Program-made: the position numbers and the translations under genes
In this document: positions 27,225-36,525 of the stretch, piece by piece
Position numbering within the stretch: the stretch's first letter is position 1
How the letters are laid out: the number at the start of each line of letters is the position of its first letter
Origin: Anaerotruncus rubiinfantis
GTDB taxonomy: Bacteria > Bacillota > Clostridia > Oscillospirales > Ruminococcaceae
Direction: 5' to 3'
Length of the DNA: 64,000 nt
NCBI RefSeq assembly: GCF_900078395.1
Contig: NZ_FKLA01000009.1
Location: forward strand, 1,068,614-1,132,613
The notes under the pieces: generated by a model
Databases searched by the model: none
What the model saw: the letters and a program-made list of their open reading frames with translations, nothing else
Told to the model about the DNA's origin: nothing

Positions 27225-28067
27225 GTGGATATCCGCTATTCTGCAAACCAGAAAGATTTTAAACGTTATGATACGGAGGAAATTCGCAGGGAATTCCTGA
27301 TTGAAAGGCTCTTTGTCCCGGACGACGTGACGGCGGTCTATTCGCATGTCGACCGGATCGTGACGATGGGCGCTATGCCAGTCAAAGGGACGCTTCGGCT
27401 TGATCAGAACCTTGACTGTCGGGCGAACTTCGGGGTGGACTATTTCCTTGAACGGCGGGAATTGGGGATCATCAACATCGGCGGCGTGGGAATTGTGATC
27501 ACGGATGGGACGGAATACGTCCTGAATCGGCTGGAGGGACTCTATGTCTCAATGCGGACGAAGGAGGTCTCCTTCCGCGCGGCCGATCCGGCCGACCCAC
27601 CGAAGTTTTATTGCTGTTCCACCCCCGCGCACAAGCCCTGCCCGACCACGGCGATCCCGTTCGACAAGGCGATCCACCGCGACCTCGGCGCACTGGAGAC
27701 CTCAAACGCCCGCACGATCAATCAGTATGTGCATCCGGACGTGCTCGAGACCTGCCAGCTGTCGATGGGCTGCACCATCCTCAAACCGGGCAGCGTCTGG
27801 AACACGATGCCCGCCCACACCCACGAACGCCGGATGGAGGTTTACCTGTACTTTGATATCCCGGAGGACAATGTGGTCTTTCATCTGATGGGCGAACCGG
27901 GTGAAACCCGCCATGTCGTGATGTGCAACGAACAGGCGATCATCAGCCCTTCCTGGTCGATCCACGCGGGCTGCGGCACCTGCAACTACGCGTTCATCTG
28001 GGCGATGGCGGGCGAAAATAAGGAATTTGACGACATGGACGTGCTGGCGCCGAACGCGCTGCGCTGA
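27225..28067 (+). CDS. kduI: 5-dehydro-4-deoxy-D-glucuronate isomerase
   Basis: 280 residues from a GTG preceded by GGGGG; a longer ATG start at 27165 would add 20 basic residues not seen in the family. Length matches E. coli KduI (278). Cupin-type zinc ligands are visible in AHTHERRMEVYLYF and in the SIHAGCG region. Converts the unsaturated uronate product (DKI) to 2,5-diketo-3-deoxygluconate in pectin and glycosaminoglycan breakdown. kduD follows 14 bases downstream. Lyases, KDG kinase and aldolase are not in the window. Confidence 0.95.
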   Translation: MDIRYSANQKDFKRYDTEEIRREFLIERLFVPDDVTAVYSHVDRIVTMGAMPVKGTLRLDQNLDCRANFGVDYFLERRELGIINIGGVGIVITDGTEYVLNRLEGLYVSMRTKEVSFRAADPADPPKFYCCSTPAHKPCPTTAIPFDKAIHRDLGALETSNARTINQYVHPDVLETCQLSMGCTILKPGSVWNTMPAHTHERRMEVYLYFDIPEDNVVFHLMGEPGETRHVVMCNEQAIISPSWSIHAGCGTCNYAFIWAMAGENKEFDDMDVLAPNALR

Positions 28068-28081
28068 ACGGGGGTGGACAG

Positions 28082-28879
28082 ATGAACAGGAACAGTTTCC
28101 GGTTGGATGGAAAAGTCGCGCTGGTCACTGGCGGCGCGACCGGAATCGGCTTTGCGATTGCGCAGGCGTTTTCCGAAGCGGGCGCGCGGGTCGCACTCAA
28201 TGGGCACAACGCGGCGCACATGGAAGAATCGCTCGGTAAGCTGCATGCGCGCGGGATTGACGCGAAGGGCTATCTCTGTGATGTGACCGATGAAGCGGCA
28301 GTGCGGGAGATGGTCACGCGGATCGGGACGGATCTCGGGCCGGTCGATATCCTCGTGAACAACGCCGGGATGATCCGGCGGGTGCCAATGTGCGAAATGG
28401 ACGCGTCGGAATTCCGCAAGGTGGTCGACCTCGACCTGAACGCGCCGTTTATCGTCTCGAAGGCGGTGATCCCCGGCATGATCAAAAAGGGGCACGGAAA
28501 AATCATCAACATCTGCTCGATGATGAGCGAGCTTGGACGCGAAACGGTTTCGGCCTATGCGGCGGCGAAGGGCGGCCTTAAAATGCTGACCCGCAACATC
28601 TGCGCGGAATACGGGAACCGGAACATCCAGTGCAACGGCCTGGGCCCCGGATATATTGCAACCACCCAGACCGCGCCGCTGCGCGAGCGGCAGCCGGACG
28701 GCAGCCGCCATCCGTTCGACGCGTTCATCATTGCGAAGACGCCGGCCGAACGCTGGGGCACGGTGGATGACCTGACCGGGCCGGCGGTGTTCCTCGCGTC
28801 GGAGGCTTCAAATTTTGTCAATGGGCAGATCCTTTATGTGGACGGCGGAATCCTTGCCTATATTGGCAGGCAGCCATAA
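28082..28879 (+). CDS. kduD: 2-dehydro-3-deoxy-D-gluconate 5-dehydrogenase (SDR family)
   Basis: 265 residues. Classical SDR: cofactor motif TGGATGIG at 17-24, NNAG, and the catalytic YxxxK in YAAAKGG. Reduces 2,5-diketo-3-deoxygluconate with NAD(P)H to KDG. It sits directly after kduI, which favours KduD over the closely related gluconate 5-dehydrogenase. A terminator follows at 28890. Confidence 0.93.
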   Translation: MNRNSFRLDGKVALVTGGATGIGFAIAQAFSEAGARVALNGHNAAHMEESLGKLHARGIDAKGYLCDVTDEAAVREMVTRIGTDLGPVDILVNNAGMIRRVPMCEMDASEFRKVVDLDLNAPFIVSKAVIPGMIKKGHGKIINICSMMSELGRETVSAYAAAKGGLKMLTRNICAEYGNRNIQCNGLGPGYIATTQTAPLRERQPDGSRHPFDAFIIAKTPAERWGTVDDLTGPAVFLASEASNFVNGQILYVDGGILAYIGRQP

Positions 28880-28889
28880 CCAAAACAGG

Positions 28890-28921
28890 AAAAAACGGTG
28901 GCGGAAATGCCGCCGTTTTTT
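28890..28921 (+). terminator. Terminator of kduID
   Basis: AAAAACGGTGGCGG, loop AAAT, GCCGCCGTTTTT. Confidence 0.85.
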
Positions 28922-28944
28922 ATTGGGAAAGTGCGGGGAAGCGA

Positions 28945-28999
28945 TTGACAATTTTATTAGACAAGTGTAAAATAAAATTGAATTTAGACAATTGACTAA
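28945..28999 (+). promoter_or_regulatory. BlaI-type promoter with two operators
   Basis: Promoter TTGACA-N17-TAAAAT at 28945-28973. Operator 1, TTAGACAAGTGTAAAA (28957-28972), covers the spacer and -10. Operator 2, TTAGACAATTGACTAA (28984-28999), lies over the transcript start. Both carry the GACA-N2-TG core seen in BlaI/MecI boxes. Confidence 0.75.
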
Positions 29000-29016
29000 T
29001 AAGTGGGGGATACAAA

Positions 29017-29412
29017 ATGAGTGAAACATTAAAAAAACTCCCGGACGCGGAGCTGGAGGTTATGATGATCATTTGGAAAGCGGGAAAGCCGGTTTCCTCG
29101 TCCTATATTCAGGAGCAGCTCAAAGGAAGACAGACTTGGGTGCTGCCCACAACGCTGGGCTTTCTCTCCCGGCTGTGCGAGCGGGGATTTCTTTCCTGCA
29201 AAAAGCAGGGCCGCAGCAACCTCTATACCGCTCTGGTGCGGGAGGAGGAGTACTTGCAGAAAGAGAGCAAATCTTTCCTGGAACGGCTGTGCGGCAACTC
29301 GCTCAAAACGTTTGTATCGTCCCTCTATAACGGCCGGGCAATCACCGAAGAAGATCTGGCTGAGCTGCGCAGCTTTATCGACGACGCCACGAAGGAGGAC
29401 CCCAAATGGTGA
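29017..29412 (+). CDS. BlaI/MecI/CopY family repressor
   Basis: 131 residues. The winged helix (8-80; LPDAELEVMMIIWKAGKPVS) and a C-terminal dimerisation helix match the BlaI family. ATG after GGGGG. Two matching operators overlap its promoter, so it is autorepressed. The next gene starts inside its last codons (7-base overlap), as for blaI-blaR1 pairs; normally the M56 protease cleaves BlaI. Here that partner appears to have lost the protease domain. Confidence 0.92.
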   Translation: MSETLKKLPDAELEVMMIIWKAGKPVSSSYIQEQLKGRQTWVLPTTLGFLSRLCERGFLSCKKQGRSNLYTALVREEEYLQKESKSFLERLCGNSLKTFVSSLYNGRAITEEDLAELRSFIDDATKEDPKW

Positions 29413-29804
29413 AGAACCTTTTTGAAACGCTCCTATTGGTATCCCTGACGACATCGGCGCTCATTGGGCTGCTGCTGGTTCTTTCGCCGCTGCTCGGCCG
29501 CCGCTATCCCGCGAAATGGCGGTATTGGGCATGGCTGCTGCTGGCGGTGCGGCTGCTCATCCCATGGAATTTCACGCTTCCCGAACCACCGGTGACGATT
29601 CCGGTTGCTCCAGCAGTTTTGGCGCCGGCCGCCCGGCAGACGCCGCCAACGTTTACCGCTCCCACAGAGGCCGCGCCTGCTTCGCCCGTGCCGGAACCGG
29701 CGCGGGCCGCTGCCGGCCAGCCAAAGGCCAGGCAGGCAGAACCAGCGCGGCGGGCCGGACTCCGCCGGGACGATGCGGGCCTTTGCCGGCTCGGTCGCCT
29801 ATGA
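29406..29804 (+). pseudogene. N-terminal fragment of a BlaR1-like M56 protease, truncated
   Basis: 132 codons. The first 70 residues are the typical BlaR1/M56 start: TM1 (LLLVSLTTSALIGLLLVL), the R-RYPAKWRYWAWLLLAVRLLIPWN segment in split form, then a Pro/Ala-rich linker. The protein then ends in an out-of-frame run and stop at 29802. No HExxH zinc motif or TM3/TM4 follows. A large extracellular-type region continues in another frame from about 29773. The simplest reading is an internal deletion plus frameshift in one ancestral sensor-protease gene. Confidence 0.6.
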
Positions 29805-32532
29805 CCCGGCGGCGGGCGAGCTGCGCTTCACCGTCCCGGAAAAGCTTCCGGCGGGACATAAACTCTATCTGCATGTGAGCGGAAGCATCCGGATGGGCGC
29901 GGACAGCGAGATGAGCTGGCACGCCCTTGACACGGAGAGCGAGAACTACGTCTGGGAACTGGGCAAAACCTATATCGAGCCGCTCGAGGCGGATGGCCTT
30001 ATCGAGGGATCTCTCGACGCGGGGCTGGTCAAGGAGGCGGGCGGGCCGGTTATGGATGGTTGGACAATCCGTTTTTTCCCGGACGGCCGGGTCTGGGCCA
30101 AAACCGAAGCAGAGGCCGAAGCGTTCCGCTGGCAGGCCTATAAGCGTTGCCTTTCGGATGAACAGATCGGCGATCTTCTGCGGCGAGGCTGGGACGACGA
30201 GCGGATCACAGCGATCACCGACGGCGTGCGAATGACCGAGTTCCCGCGGTTTGGCAGCGATGGATGCCCGGTACACACCGGCGCCTATCATGTAATCGAC
30301 AACCGGCTCATTCAGTACGTCGGACAGGACAAAATAGACGCCTTTCTGCGGGAATATTCCGACGGCCCTGAACACAATATTTCCGGCGCGGATGTGAACA
30401 TCGTGAACTTTGTGAAGTTCTGTGAGATCCCGAAAACGGAGTTCGAAAAGCTGGTCGAACAGTATGCCCTTTCCGAATTCCCGGGCTCAGGCGGGCACGG
30501 ATATGATCCGGATGTGATCTATTCGGATGATGACGCGCTGATCCAGCAATACTACACCGAAACGGCGGAAGATAAAAAAGACGATCCCTTTGCCGCGCTG
30601 GCTGGACAGGTGGTGCCGATCGTCGAACGGTATCTTGACGAGAGCAGCTTTCAGGGCCAAGTTGTGACCGCCTGGCGCAATCTGGAGGGTGCGGAAAATA
30701 TGGGCGGCAGCTACCGCTATATGGTCTGCTGCCTCGTTGAGACCGAAGCGGACCTTTCCGTCCGGGACGATGTGGGCGCGCTTGCGTCCGGCTATGTCAA
30801 CCTGATCCCAGAGGAGCGGTTCGAGGAATATGAAAAATACGTTATGGCGAAAAACCCGCTGGAAACCGAAATCCCAAGCCCGGTGGCGGGCGTGCGGGTG
30901 ACGGTGGAATATAAGGAAGACGCGGCAAGCTCCTGGGTGATGCGGCCGCTTGATGAGCTGATGAGCGGTGAGCGGGCGCTGGAAGGCGGCCTTCGCCTGC
31001 CGGACATTTGGGGCGTCGAGACGGTGGGGTTGCATAACGGCTCAGAGGCGGCGGATTACAGTTTCCCAGTCACGGTGGAATCGTCCGTCTGCCACTATGT
31101 GATGGATGGGATCGCGGCCGCGCGTCCGGAACGTGTGCAGCCGCTGACCGAAGCTTTCCCGGACGGCGAGCCGGAATACCGAGCGCTCGAATGCTATCTC
31201 TACCAGTTTGCAGGCTATTCCCACACTGCGCTTCATTTTTACGCCGGCAAAAACGCGGTCGGCGTGATCGGATATGAAGACGCGGATATGGTTTACACCT
31301 TCCCGCTGGATGACAGCTGGTGCGCGGATTTCCTGTTCGGGCTGGAGGCGTCTATGCGCGAAAATCCGGCCGCGCCGCCGTTTTCGCCCGATGAGGCGAA
31401 TGCTTTTTTGCAGCAGATCGCGTCCGAGCAGAGGACCGTCCCGCGCTTCTATCTCGAACCGGCCGACCGGGCGGAATACACGATTGGCGACCTGGTCTAT
31501 CGAAACGACATTGCGCGGGCGCAAGAGCTGCTCGCAAGCGTTCGGATGGACGCGGCTTACCCGGATGAGGATTTCCGGCTGTTTGATCAGCTCGCGAGCG
31601 TTGCCATCGAGGGGTATCAGAACGGCGCGAAGTTGCGGCTCTATGCCGCTCCGGATGGAAACTATTGCCTCAGCCTGTTCGATCCGATTCTGACCGGCGG
31701 CCACGAGCGGTGCTATCTGCCCGCGGACGGCGGCGAAACGATGCAGGCGCTTGTGGATTTCATGCAGACACAGAACCGTGTATTTGCGGAAAGGTCGCTG
31801 ACCTTTACGACTGGGGCACAGGACCCGGTGGAGATCGGACGGCAGCTCTTTGAGAATTACCAGCAATGCTACATGAACCCGGATATCGTGGACGCTTCCC
31901 GCATTCTGGAATTTACCATTCGGGAGGCGCGGCTCGTAGCGGGCGACCGAGACGAGTTCTGTGTGGGAATTTCTTACGATATCACGTCGGCGCAGCCGGA
32001 TCGGTTCATGAGTGCGAACGGCGAAAATCCGTCGCCCGGCGTCTGGACCGACTGTTATCTCGAAGTGCGCGCGATACGCGAAGACCTTGACCGTTACCGC
32101 ATCAAGAGCATGGGCACCGGCGGCGGTGGCGCCGGCCTTGCAAATCCCACCGCCGCGCGGGAGGCCGCCGGCGCGCTTTCACAGATTGGGCCGGGCTTCC
32201 CGCAGTTTCTTGCCGGGCAGGATTGGGCCGGTTATGTGGACGGCGGGATCGTGAACGGCGAACGGCTTACGCGGTTTGCGCGGGCGGTGCTGCTCGACGG
32301 CGATACGTTGATGCTTGTCGCGCCGCCCTATGTGTATCAGATCTGGGCGTATGATTCTCCGGATGTCCGCTGCATCATCGCATATGACCAGAATGGCGAC
32401 GCAAAGCGCTATACGCCCCAAATTCTGTTTGACGAACGCGTGGACGAATATGTCGTCGGCGTGGGCGTGAACGGTTCCGGGCTTCCCCTGCATATCCCGA
32501 AAGAAAATAAAAGCCGGGAACCCGCCGCTTGA
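29773..32532 (+). CDS. Large extracellular sensor-type protein, probable C-terminal part of the broken M56 gene
   Basis: 919 residues from the first plausible ATG; the same frame is open back to 29605. It has no signal peptide or membrane helix of its own, yet the content (repeated aromatic/acidic beta-type modules and a DUF4829-like final region with YRIKSMGTGGGG) looks extracellular. No strong ribosome site precedes 29773. It probably once continued from the BlaR1-like N-terminus. If expressed alone it would stay in the cytosol. The last codons and stop form the left arm and loop of the terminator at 32509. The long intact frame suggests recent disruption or a still-used frameshift. Confidence 0.55.
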   Translation: MRAFAGSVAYDPAAGELRFTVPEKLPAGHKLYLHVSGSIRMGADSEMSWHALDTESENYVWELGKTYIEPLEADGLIEGSLDAGLVKEAGGPVMDGWTIRFFPDGRVWAKTEAEAEAFRWQAYKRCLSDEQIGDLLRRGWDDERITAITDGVRMTEFPRFGSDGCPVHTGAYHVIDNRLIQYVGQDKIDAFLREYSDGPEHNISGADVNIVNFVKFCEIPKTEFEKLVEQYALSEFPGSGGHGYDPDVIYSDDDALIQQYYTETAEDKKDDPFAALAGQVVPIVERYLDESSFQGQVVTAWRNLEGAENMGGSYRYMVCCLVETEADLSVRDDVGALASGYVNLIPEERFEEYEKYVMAKNPLETEIPSPVAGVRVTVEYKEDAASSWVMRPLDELMSGERALEGGLRLPDIWGVETVGLHNGSEAADYSFPVTVESSVCHYVMDGIAAARPERVQPLTEAFPDGEPEYRALECYLYQFAGYSHTALHFYAGKNAVGVIGYEDADMVYTFPLDDSWCADFLFGLEASMRENPAAPPFSPDEANAFLQQIASEQRTVPRFYLEPADRAEYTIGDLVYRNDIARAQELLASVRMDAAYPDEDFRLFDQLASVAIEGYQNGAKLRLYAAPDGNYCLSLFDPILTGGHERCYLPADGGETMQALVDFMQTQNRVFAERSLTFTTGAQDPVEIGRQLFENYQQCYMNPDIVDASRILEFTIREARLVAGDRDEFCVGISYDITSAQPDRFMSANGENPSPGVWTDCYLEVRAIREDLDRYRIKSMGTGGGGAGLANPTAAREAAGALSQIGPGFPQFLAGQDWAGYVDGGIVNGERLTRFARAVLLDGDTLMLVAPPYVYQIWAYDSPDVRCIIAYDQNGDAKRYTPQILFDERVDEYVVGVGVNGSGLPLHIPKENKSREPAA

Positions 32533-32551
32533 CGGCGGGTTCCCGGCTTTT
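32509..32551 (+). terminator. 19-bp stem terminator with stop codon in loop
   Basis: AAAAGCCGGGAACCCGCCG, loop CTTGA, perfect complement. The TGA of the upstream gene is in the loop. Confidence 0.9.
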
Positions 32552-32659
32552 ATTCTTCCACCGAGCTCGATTTCGCGCGTTTTGGAGGATTACAAGGCTT
32601 GCAACCCTACCGCAAAAAGTCTAAAATGAAGGTATCCTACGAAAACCGGGGGAACGGGC

Positions 32660-35600
32660 ATGTATATTGCTGATCTGCATATTCATTCAAAATATTCGCG
32701 CGCGACCAGTCGGGAATGCGTTCCGGAATATCTCGATCTGTGGGCGCGCCGCAAGGGGATCGACCTCATCGGCACCGGCGATTTCACCCACCCAGCCTGG
32801 CGGGAAGAACTTCGGGAGAAACTCGAACCCGCTGAAGACGGGCTTTACCGCCTGAAAGCAAATTTCCGCCTGCCGGACCAGTTGACGGGCGGGGAAAAAA
32901 GCCCGCGGTTTGTCCTTTCCGGGGAGATCAGCTCGATCTATAAAAAGAACGGCCGGGTGCGCAAGGTGCACAATGTAATCCTGCTGCCGAGCCTGGAATC
33001 GGCGCAGGAGCTTGCAAAAAAGCTCGAGGCGATCGGCAATGTCCACTCGGACGGAAGGCCGATCCTGGGGCTTGACAGCCGCGATCTTCTGGAGATCACT
33101 CTCGAATGCTGTCCGGATGCGGTTTTTATTCCCGCGCATATCTGGACGCCGCATTTTTCGCTTTTTGGAGCGTTTTCGGGATTCGATACGATCGAGGAGT
33201 GTTTCGAGGATCTTACGCCTCACATCCATGCGGTTGAAACCGGGCTTTCCTCCGACCCGCCGATGAACTGGCGGCTTTCGGCGCTTGACCGGTTTACACT
33301 CGTTTCAAATTCGGACGCACACTCCCCGGCCAAACTTGGCCGGGAGGCGAACCTTTTGGATACGGAGCTTTCCTATCCCGCTTTGGCGGGGGCGATCGCC
33401 GGGAACGGCGGTTTTGCGGGCACGATCGAATTCTTCCCGGAGGAGGGAAAGTACCACTGCGACGGCCATCGAAACTGCGGAATTTGCCTTTCTCCCTCCG
33501 AAGCGGAGGAGCTGGAGGGTCGCTGCCCGGTCTGCGGCAAAAAGCTCACGACGGGTGTGTGGCACCGGGTGCAGCAGCTTGCCGACCGGCCGGAAGGATT
33601 CCTGCCGCAGGGACGAAAACCGTTTGAAAGTTTGGTGCCGCTGCCGGAGGTGATCGGTTCGTCGCTCGGCATGTCACCGGCCGGCGTGCGGGTGCAGGCG
33701 CGGTATCTGGAGCTTCTTGGAAAGCTCGGCCCGGAGTTTTACATTCTGCGGGAGGCGCCGCTTGATGAGATCGTCCGGGAAGCCGGGCCGCTCATCGCCG
33801 AGGGTGTGCGCCGGATGCGGGCCGGCGAAGTGGAACGCGTCCCCGGCTTTGACGGTGAATATGGGAAGATCCAGCTGCTCACCGCCGAAGAGATCGACCG
33901 GATTTCCGGTCAGATAAGCCTGTTTGGCGCCTCGCCGGATGAAAAACCGGCCCGAAAGGCCCCTGCGCGGCGTGCGGCAAAATCCAGCCCGGCTCCGGCC
34001 GGGACGCGGGAAGGGCCGCAAACGGAGGAGAGGGGCCCGCTGGCGGGGCTCAATGATGAGCAAAAAGCTGCGGTCATCGCCGAAGAAGCGGCGGTGGCGG
34101 TCGTGGCCGGGCCAGGCACCGGAAAAACCAAAACACTGGTCGCGCGCATTGCATATCTGGTGCAGGAGCGCGGTGTGAAACCCGCCGAGATCACCGCTGT
34201 AACTTTTACCAATAAGGCAGCCGGCGAGATGCGCGAACGGCTGGAAAAACAGATTGGAAAACGCGCCGCGCGCGCCATGCGGATCGGAACCTTCCACGCG
34301 GTCTGTATGCGGCTTTTAGACGATGTGGTGATGCTGGCGGACGAATCCGAAGCGCTGTTTGTCGCGGAGGAAACGGTGCGGGAATGCGGGCTTCGGATCT
34401 CGGCAAAAAAACTGCTCCAGGAGGTTTCGCGCCGCAAAAACGGCGCGCCGCCCGATGAAGCGGAGGAAAAGCTCCCGCAGGAGGCCTATCTTCGCTACTG
34501 CGAAAAACTCGCGGATTACGGCGCGCGCGATTTTGATGACCTGCTGTTGGAAACGCTCGAACGCTTTGAACCGCAAAATCGGAAAGAATCCGCCCTGCGC
34601 GGTTTTACCCACCTGCTGGTGGACGAGTTTCAGGATATCAACGATTTGCAGTACCGTTTGGTACAGGCATGGAGCCGGGCGGGCGAAAGCCTCTTTGTGA
34701 TTGGAGATCCGGACCAGTCGATCTATGGCTTTCGAGGCTCGGACGCGCGCTGTTTTGCCCGGCTTGCGCAGGATTTGCCGCATCTCCGGCAGATCCGCCT
34801 CCTGCGTAACTACCGTTCGACGCCGGAAGTGATCGGTTGCGCTCTGCCGCTTATCGCGCATAACGGCGGCGAAGCGCGTTCGCTTGAGGCGTTTCGCTCA
34901 TCCGGCGCGCCTGTACGGGCGCTTTTTGCCGCTGACGAATATTCCGAAGCGATCTTCATCGCCAAAGAAATCAACCGCCTGGTCGGCGGTATCGATATGC
35001 TCGACGCGCAGGAGCGTCGGGAAGCCGGCTGCGCACGGGGATTTTCGGACATCGCGGTGCTCTACCGTACCCACAGGCAGACGGAAGTGCTGGAAAAATG
35101 CCTGCGCATCGAAGGTATCCCCTATACTGTGACTGGCCGGGACAAGCTGCTTACTGACCCGGACGTGCGGGAAGCCGTCCAGTTTTTCCGCGCGCTGTCC
35201 GATCCGGGTACAGCGCCCCTTCACCGGCTTGCGGCAAAACAGCAGCCGGAAAAATTCAAGGCGCTTGCGGAAATTTTTCAGCCGCTTATGGAACGGGAAA
35301 AACCACAGAAGCTGCTCGAACGCTGGATTTCGGAGCGGGAACTCTCTGGCTCCCCGGCAATGGAGAAGCTGCTCGGCATAGCGGTCTGTCATGACGGCAT
35401 GGCTTCGTTTTTGCAGAACCTTGCGTTTGGCGGGGAGGGTGATCTCATCCGCAGCGGCGGCAAAAGCTACCTCTCCGACGCGGTTTCGCTTCTGACGCTG
35501 CACGGCGCGAAGGGGCTTGAGTTTCCGGTCGTATTCCTCTGCGGCGTGAAAAAAGGGGTGCTCCCGCTCGACGCCCCTGGCCGCAGCGTCGATCTGGAGG

Positions 35601-35776
35601 AGGAACGTAGGCTCTTCTATGTTGGTATGACCCGCGCCCAGGACGAATTAACCTTGCTTATGCCTGGCGAGCCGTCGCCGTTTTTCACGGAGATTCCGCA
35701 GGGATGCCTGCAAAAAGGCAAGGCGTCGCCGGTGAAAAATCCATCCGGCGGCAAGCAGCTGAGCCTGTTTGAATGA
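32660..35776 (+). CDS. EndoQ-like PHP nuclease fused to UvrD/Rep-type helicase
   Basis: 1038 residues. The N-terminal PHP domain (1-420) has DLHIHSKYSRATS, GTGDFTHPAW, PAHIWTPHFS and SNSDAHSP metal-site motifs plus a zinc finger (CDGHRNCGIC...CPVC), matching the endonuclease Q/TIGR00375 group that nicks 5' of deaminated bases. The C-terminal part (about 465-1010) is an SF1 helicase with Walker A (AGPGTGKTKT), DEFQDIN, GDPDQSIYGFRGS and TLHGAKGLEFPVVF. Clamp-binding-like motifs occur at the end of the PHP part (QISLF, 418-422) and at the extreme C-terminus (QLSLF, 1033-1037). Likely role: repair of uracil, hypoxanthine or xanthine in DNA at the replication clamp. Confidence 0.9.
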   Translation: MYIADLHIHSKYSRATSRECVPEYLDLWARRKGIDLIGTGDFTHPAWREELREKLEPAEDGLYRLKANFRLPDQLTGGEKSPRFVLSGEISSIYKKNGRVRKVHNVILLPSLESAQELAKKLEAIGNVHSDGRPILGLDSRDLLEITLECCPDAVFIPAHIWTPHFSLFGAFSGFDTIEECFEDLTPHIHAVETGLSSDPPMNWRLSALDRFTLVSNSDAHSPAKLGREANLLDTELSYPALAGAIAGNGGFAGTIEFFPEEGKYHCDGHRNCGICLSPSEAEELEGRCPVCGKKLTTGVWHRVQQLADRPEGFLPQGRKPFESLVPLPEVIGSSLGMSPAGVRVQARYLELLGKLGPEFYILREAPLDEIVREAGPLIAEGVRRMRAGEVERVPGFDGEYGKIQLLTAEEIDRISGQISLFGASPDEKPARKAPARRAAKSSPAPAGTREGPQTEERGPLAGLNDEQKAAVIAEEAAVAVVAGPGTGKTKTLVARIAYLVQERGVKPAEITAVTFTNKAAGEMRERLEKQIGKRAARAMRIGTFHAVCMRLLDDVVMLADESEALFVAEETVRECGLRISAKKLLQEVSRRKNGAPPDEAEEKLPQEAYLRYCEKLADYGARDFDDLLLETLERFEPQNRKESALRGFTHLLVDEFQDINDLQYRLVQAWSRAGESLFVIGDPDQSIYGFRGSDARCFARLAQDLPHLRQIRLLRNYRSTPEVIGCALPLIAHNGGEARSLEAFRSSGAPVRALFAADEYSEAIFIAKEINRLVGGIDMLDAQERREAGCARGFSDIAVLYRTHRQTEVLEKCLRIEGIPYTVTGRDKLLTDPDVREAVQFFRALSDPGTAPLHRLAAKQQPEKFKALAEIFQPLMEREKPQKLLERWISERELSGSPAMEKLLGIAVCHDGMASFLQNLAFGGEGDLIRSGGKSYLSDAVSLLTLHGAKGLEFPVVFLCGVKKGVLPLDAPGRSVDLEEERRLFYVGMTRAQDELTLLMPGEPSPFFTEIPQGCLQKGKASPVKNPSGGKQLSLFE

Positions 35777-35778
35777 TG

Positions 35779-35825
35779 AAAAACACCCCGCATCCGGCTT
35801 GCGCGCCGGCCGCGGGGTGTTTTTT
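35779..35825. terminator. Bidirectional terminator
   Basis: AAAACACCCCG...CGGGGTGTTTT with an inner CCGGC/GCCGG hairpin, between convergent genes. Confidence 0.85.
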
Positions 35826-35828
35826 GTC

Positions 35829-36377
35829 TTAATTTAACAGACGGGCAATCTCATGGTCGATCACCGACAGGTCGGCGGTGGGCTCGTAACGCTTCACTAC
35901 CCGGCCGGTCTGATCCACCAGGAATTTGGTAAAATTCCATTTGATATCGTTGCCGGTTTGGTAGTTTTTTCCGCCTTCGGAAAGGATTTCATCCAGCTTT
36001 TTTCCGATCGGGTGGGAAAGATCAAAGCCTCCGAAGGGCTCTTGCGCACGTAGGTAGTCGTAGAGCGGGCTGGCATTCGGGCCATTCACATCAATTTTGG
36101 CGAACATCGGGAAGGTCACGCCATAGTTTTTCTGACAGAAGGCCTGGATACTTTCGTTGCTGTCCGGCTCCTGGTCCAGGAACTGGTTACATGGGAAACC
36201 CAGCACCTCAAACCCCTTGCCCTTCCATTTTGTGTAAAGCATCTCGAGCTCCGCGTACTGGGGTGTGAAGCCGCATTTGCTGGCCGTATTGACAATCAGC
36301 AGCACCTTACCGCAAAATTCCGCAAGCGGGACTGGTCTCCCATCGATCGACTGGACGGTGAAATCATAGATCTGCAT
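35829..36377 (-). CDS. Glutathione peroxidase-family thiol peroxidase
   Basis: 182 residues from the ATG at 36377 (AGAGGTG upstream); the frame is open further upstream but without a ribosome site. The peroxidatic Cys is in NTASKCGFTPQY, the second motif is GFPCNQF and the catalytic Trp/Asn are in KWNFTKFLVD: the full Cys-type active site. Reduces peroxides, in bacteria usually with thioredoxin rather than glutathione. Cytosolic. A single gene. Confidence 0.95.
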   Translation of the reverse strand: MQIYDFTVQSIDGRPVPLAEFCGKVLLIVNTASKCGFTPQYAELEMLYTKWKGKGFEVLGFPCNQFLDQEPDSNESIQAFCQKNYGVTFPMFAKIDVNGPNASPLYDYLRAQEPFGGFDLSHPIGKKLDEILSEGGKNYQTGNDIKWNFTKFLVDQTGRVVKRYEPTADLSVIDHEIARLLN

Positions 36378-36525
36378 GAAAGGAACACCTCTTTTCGCAG
36401 GTATTATATGGAGCAAACGCGCTGCTATGCGTGTTTCTGTGCCGAAATAGCACATTCACGGGTTAAAAATCATAGAATGAAAGTGGAAAGTGCGAAATAA
36501 CTGTGAAAAAGGAGCTGGGAAATTC

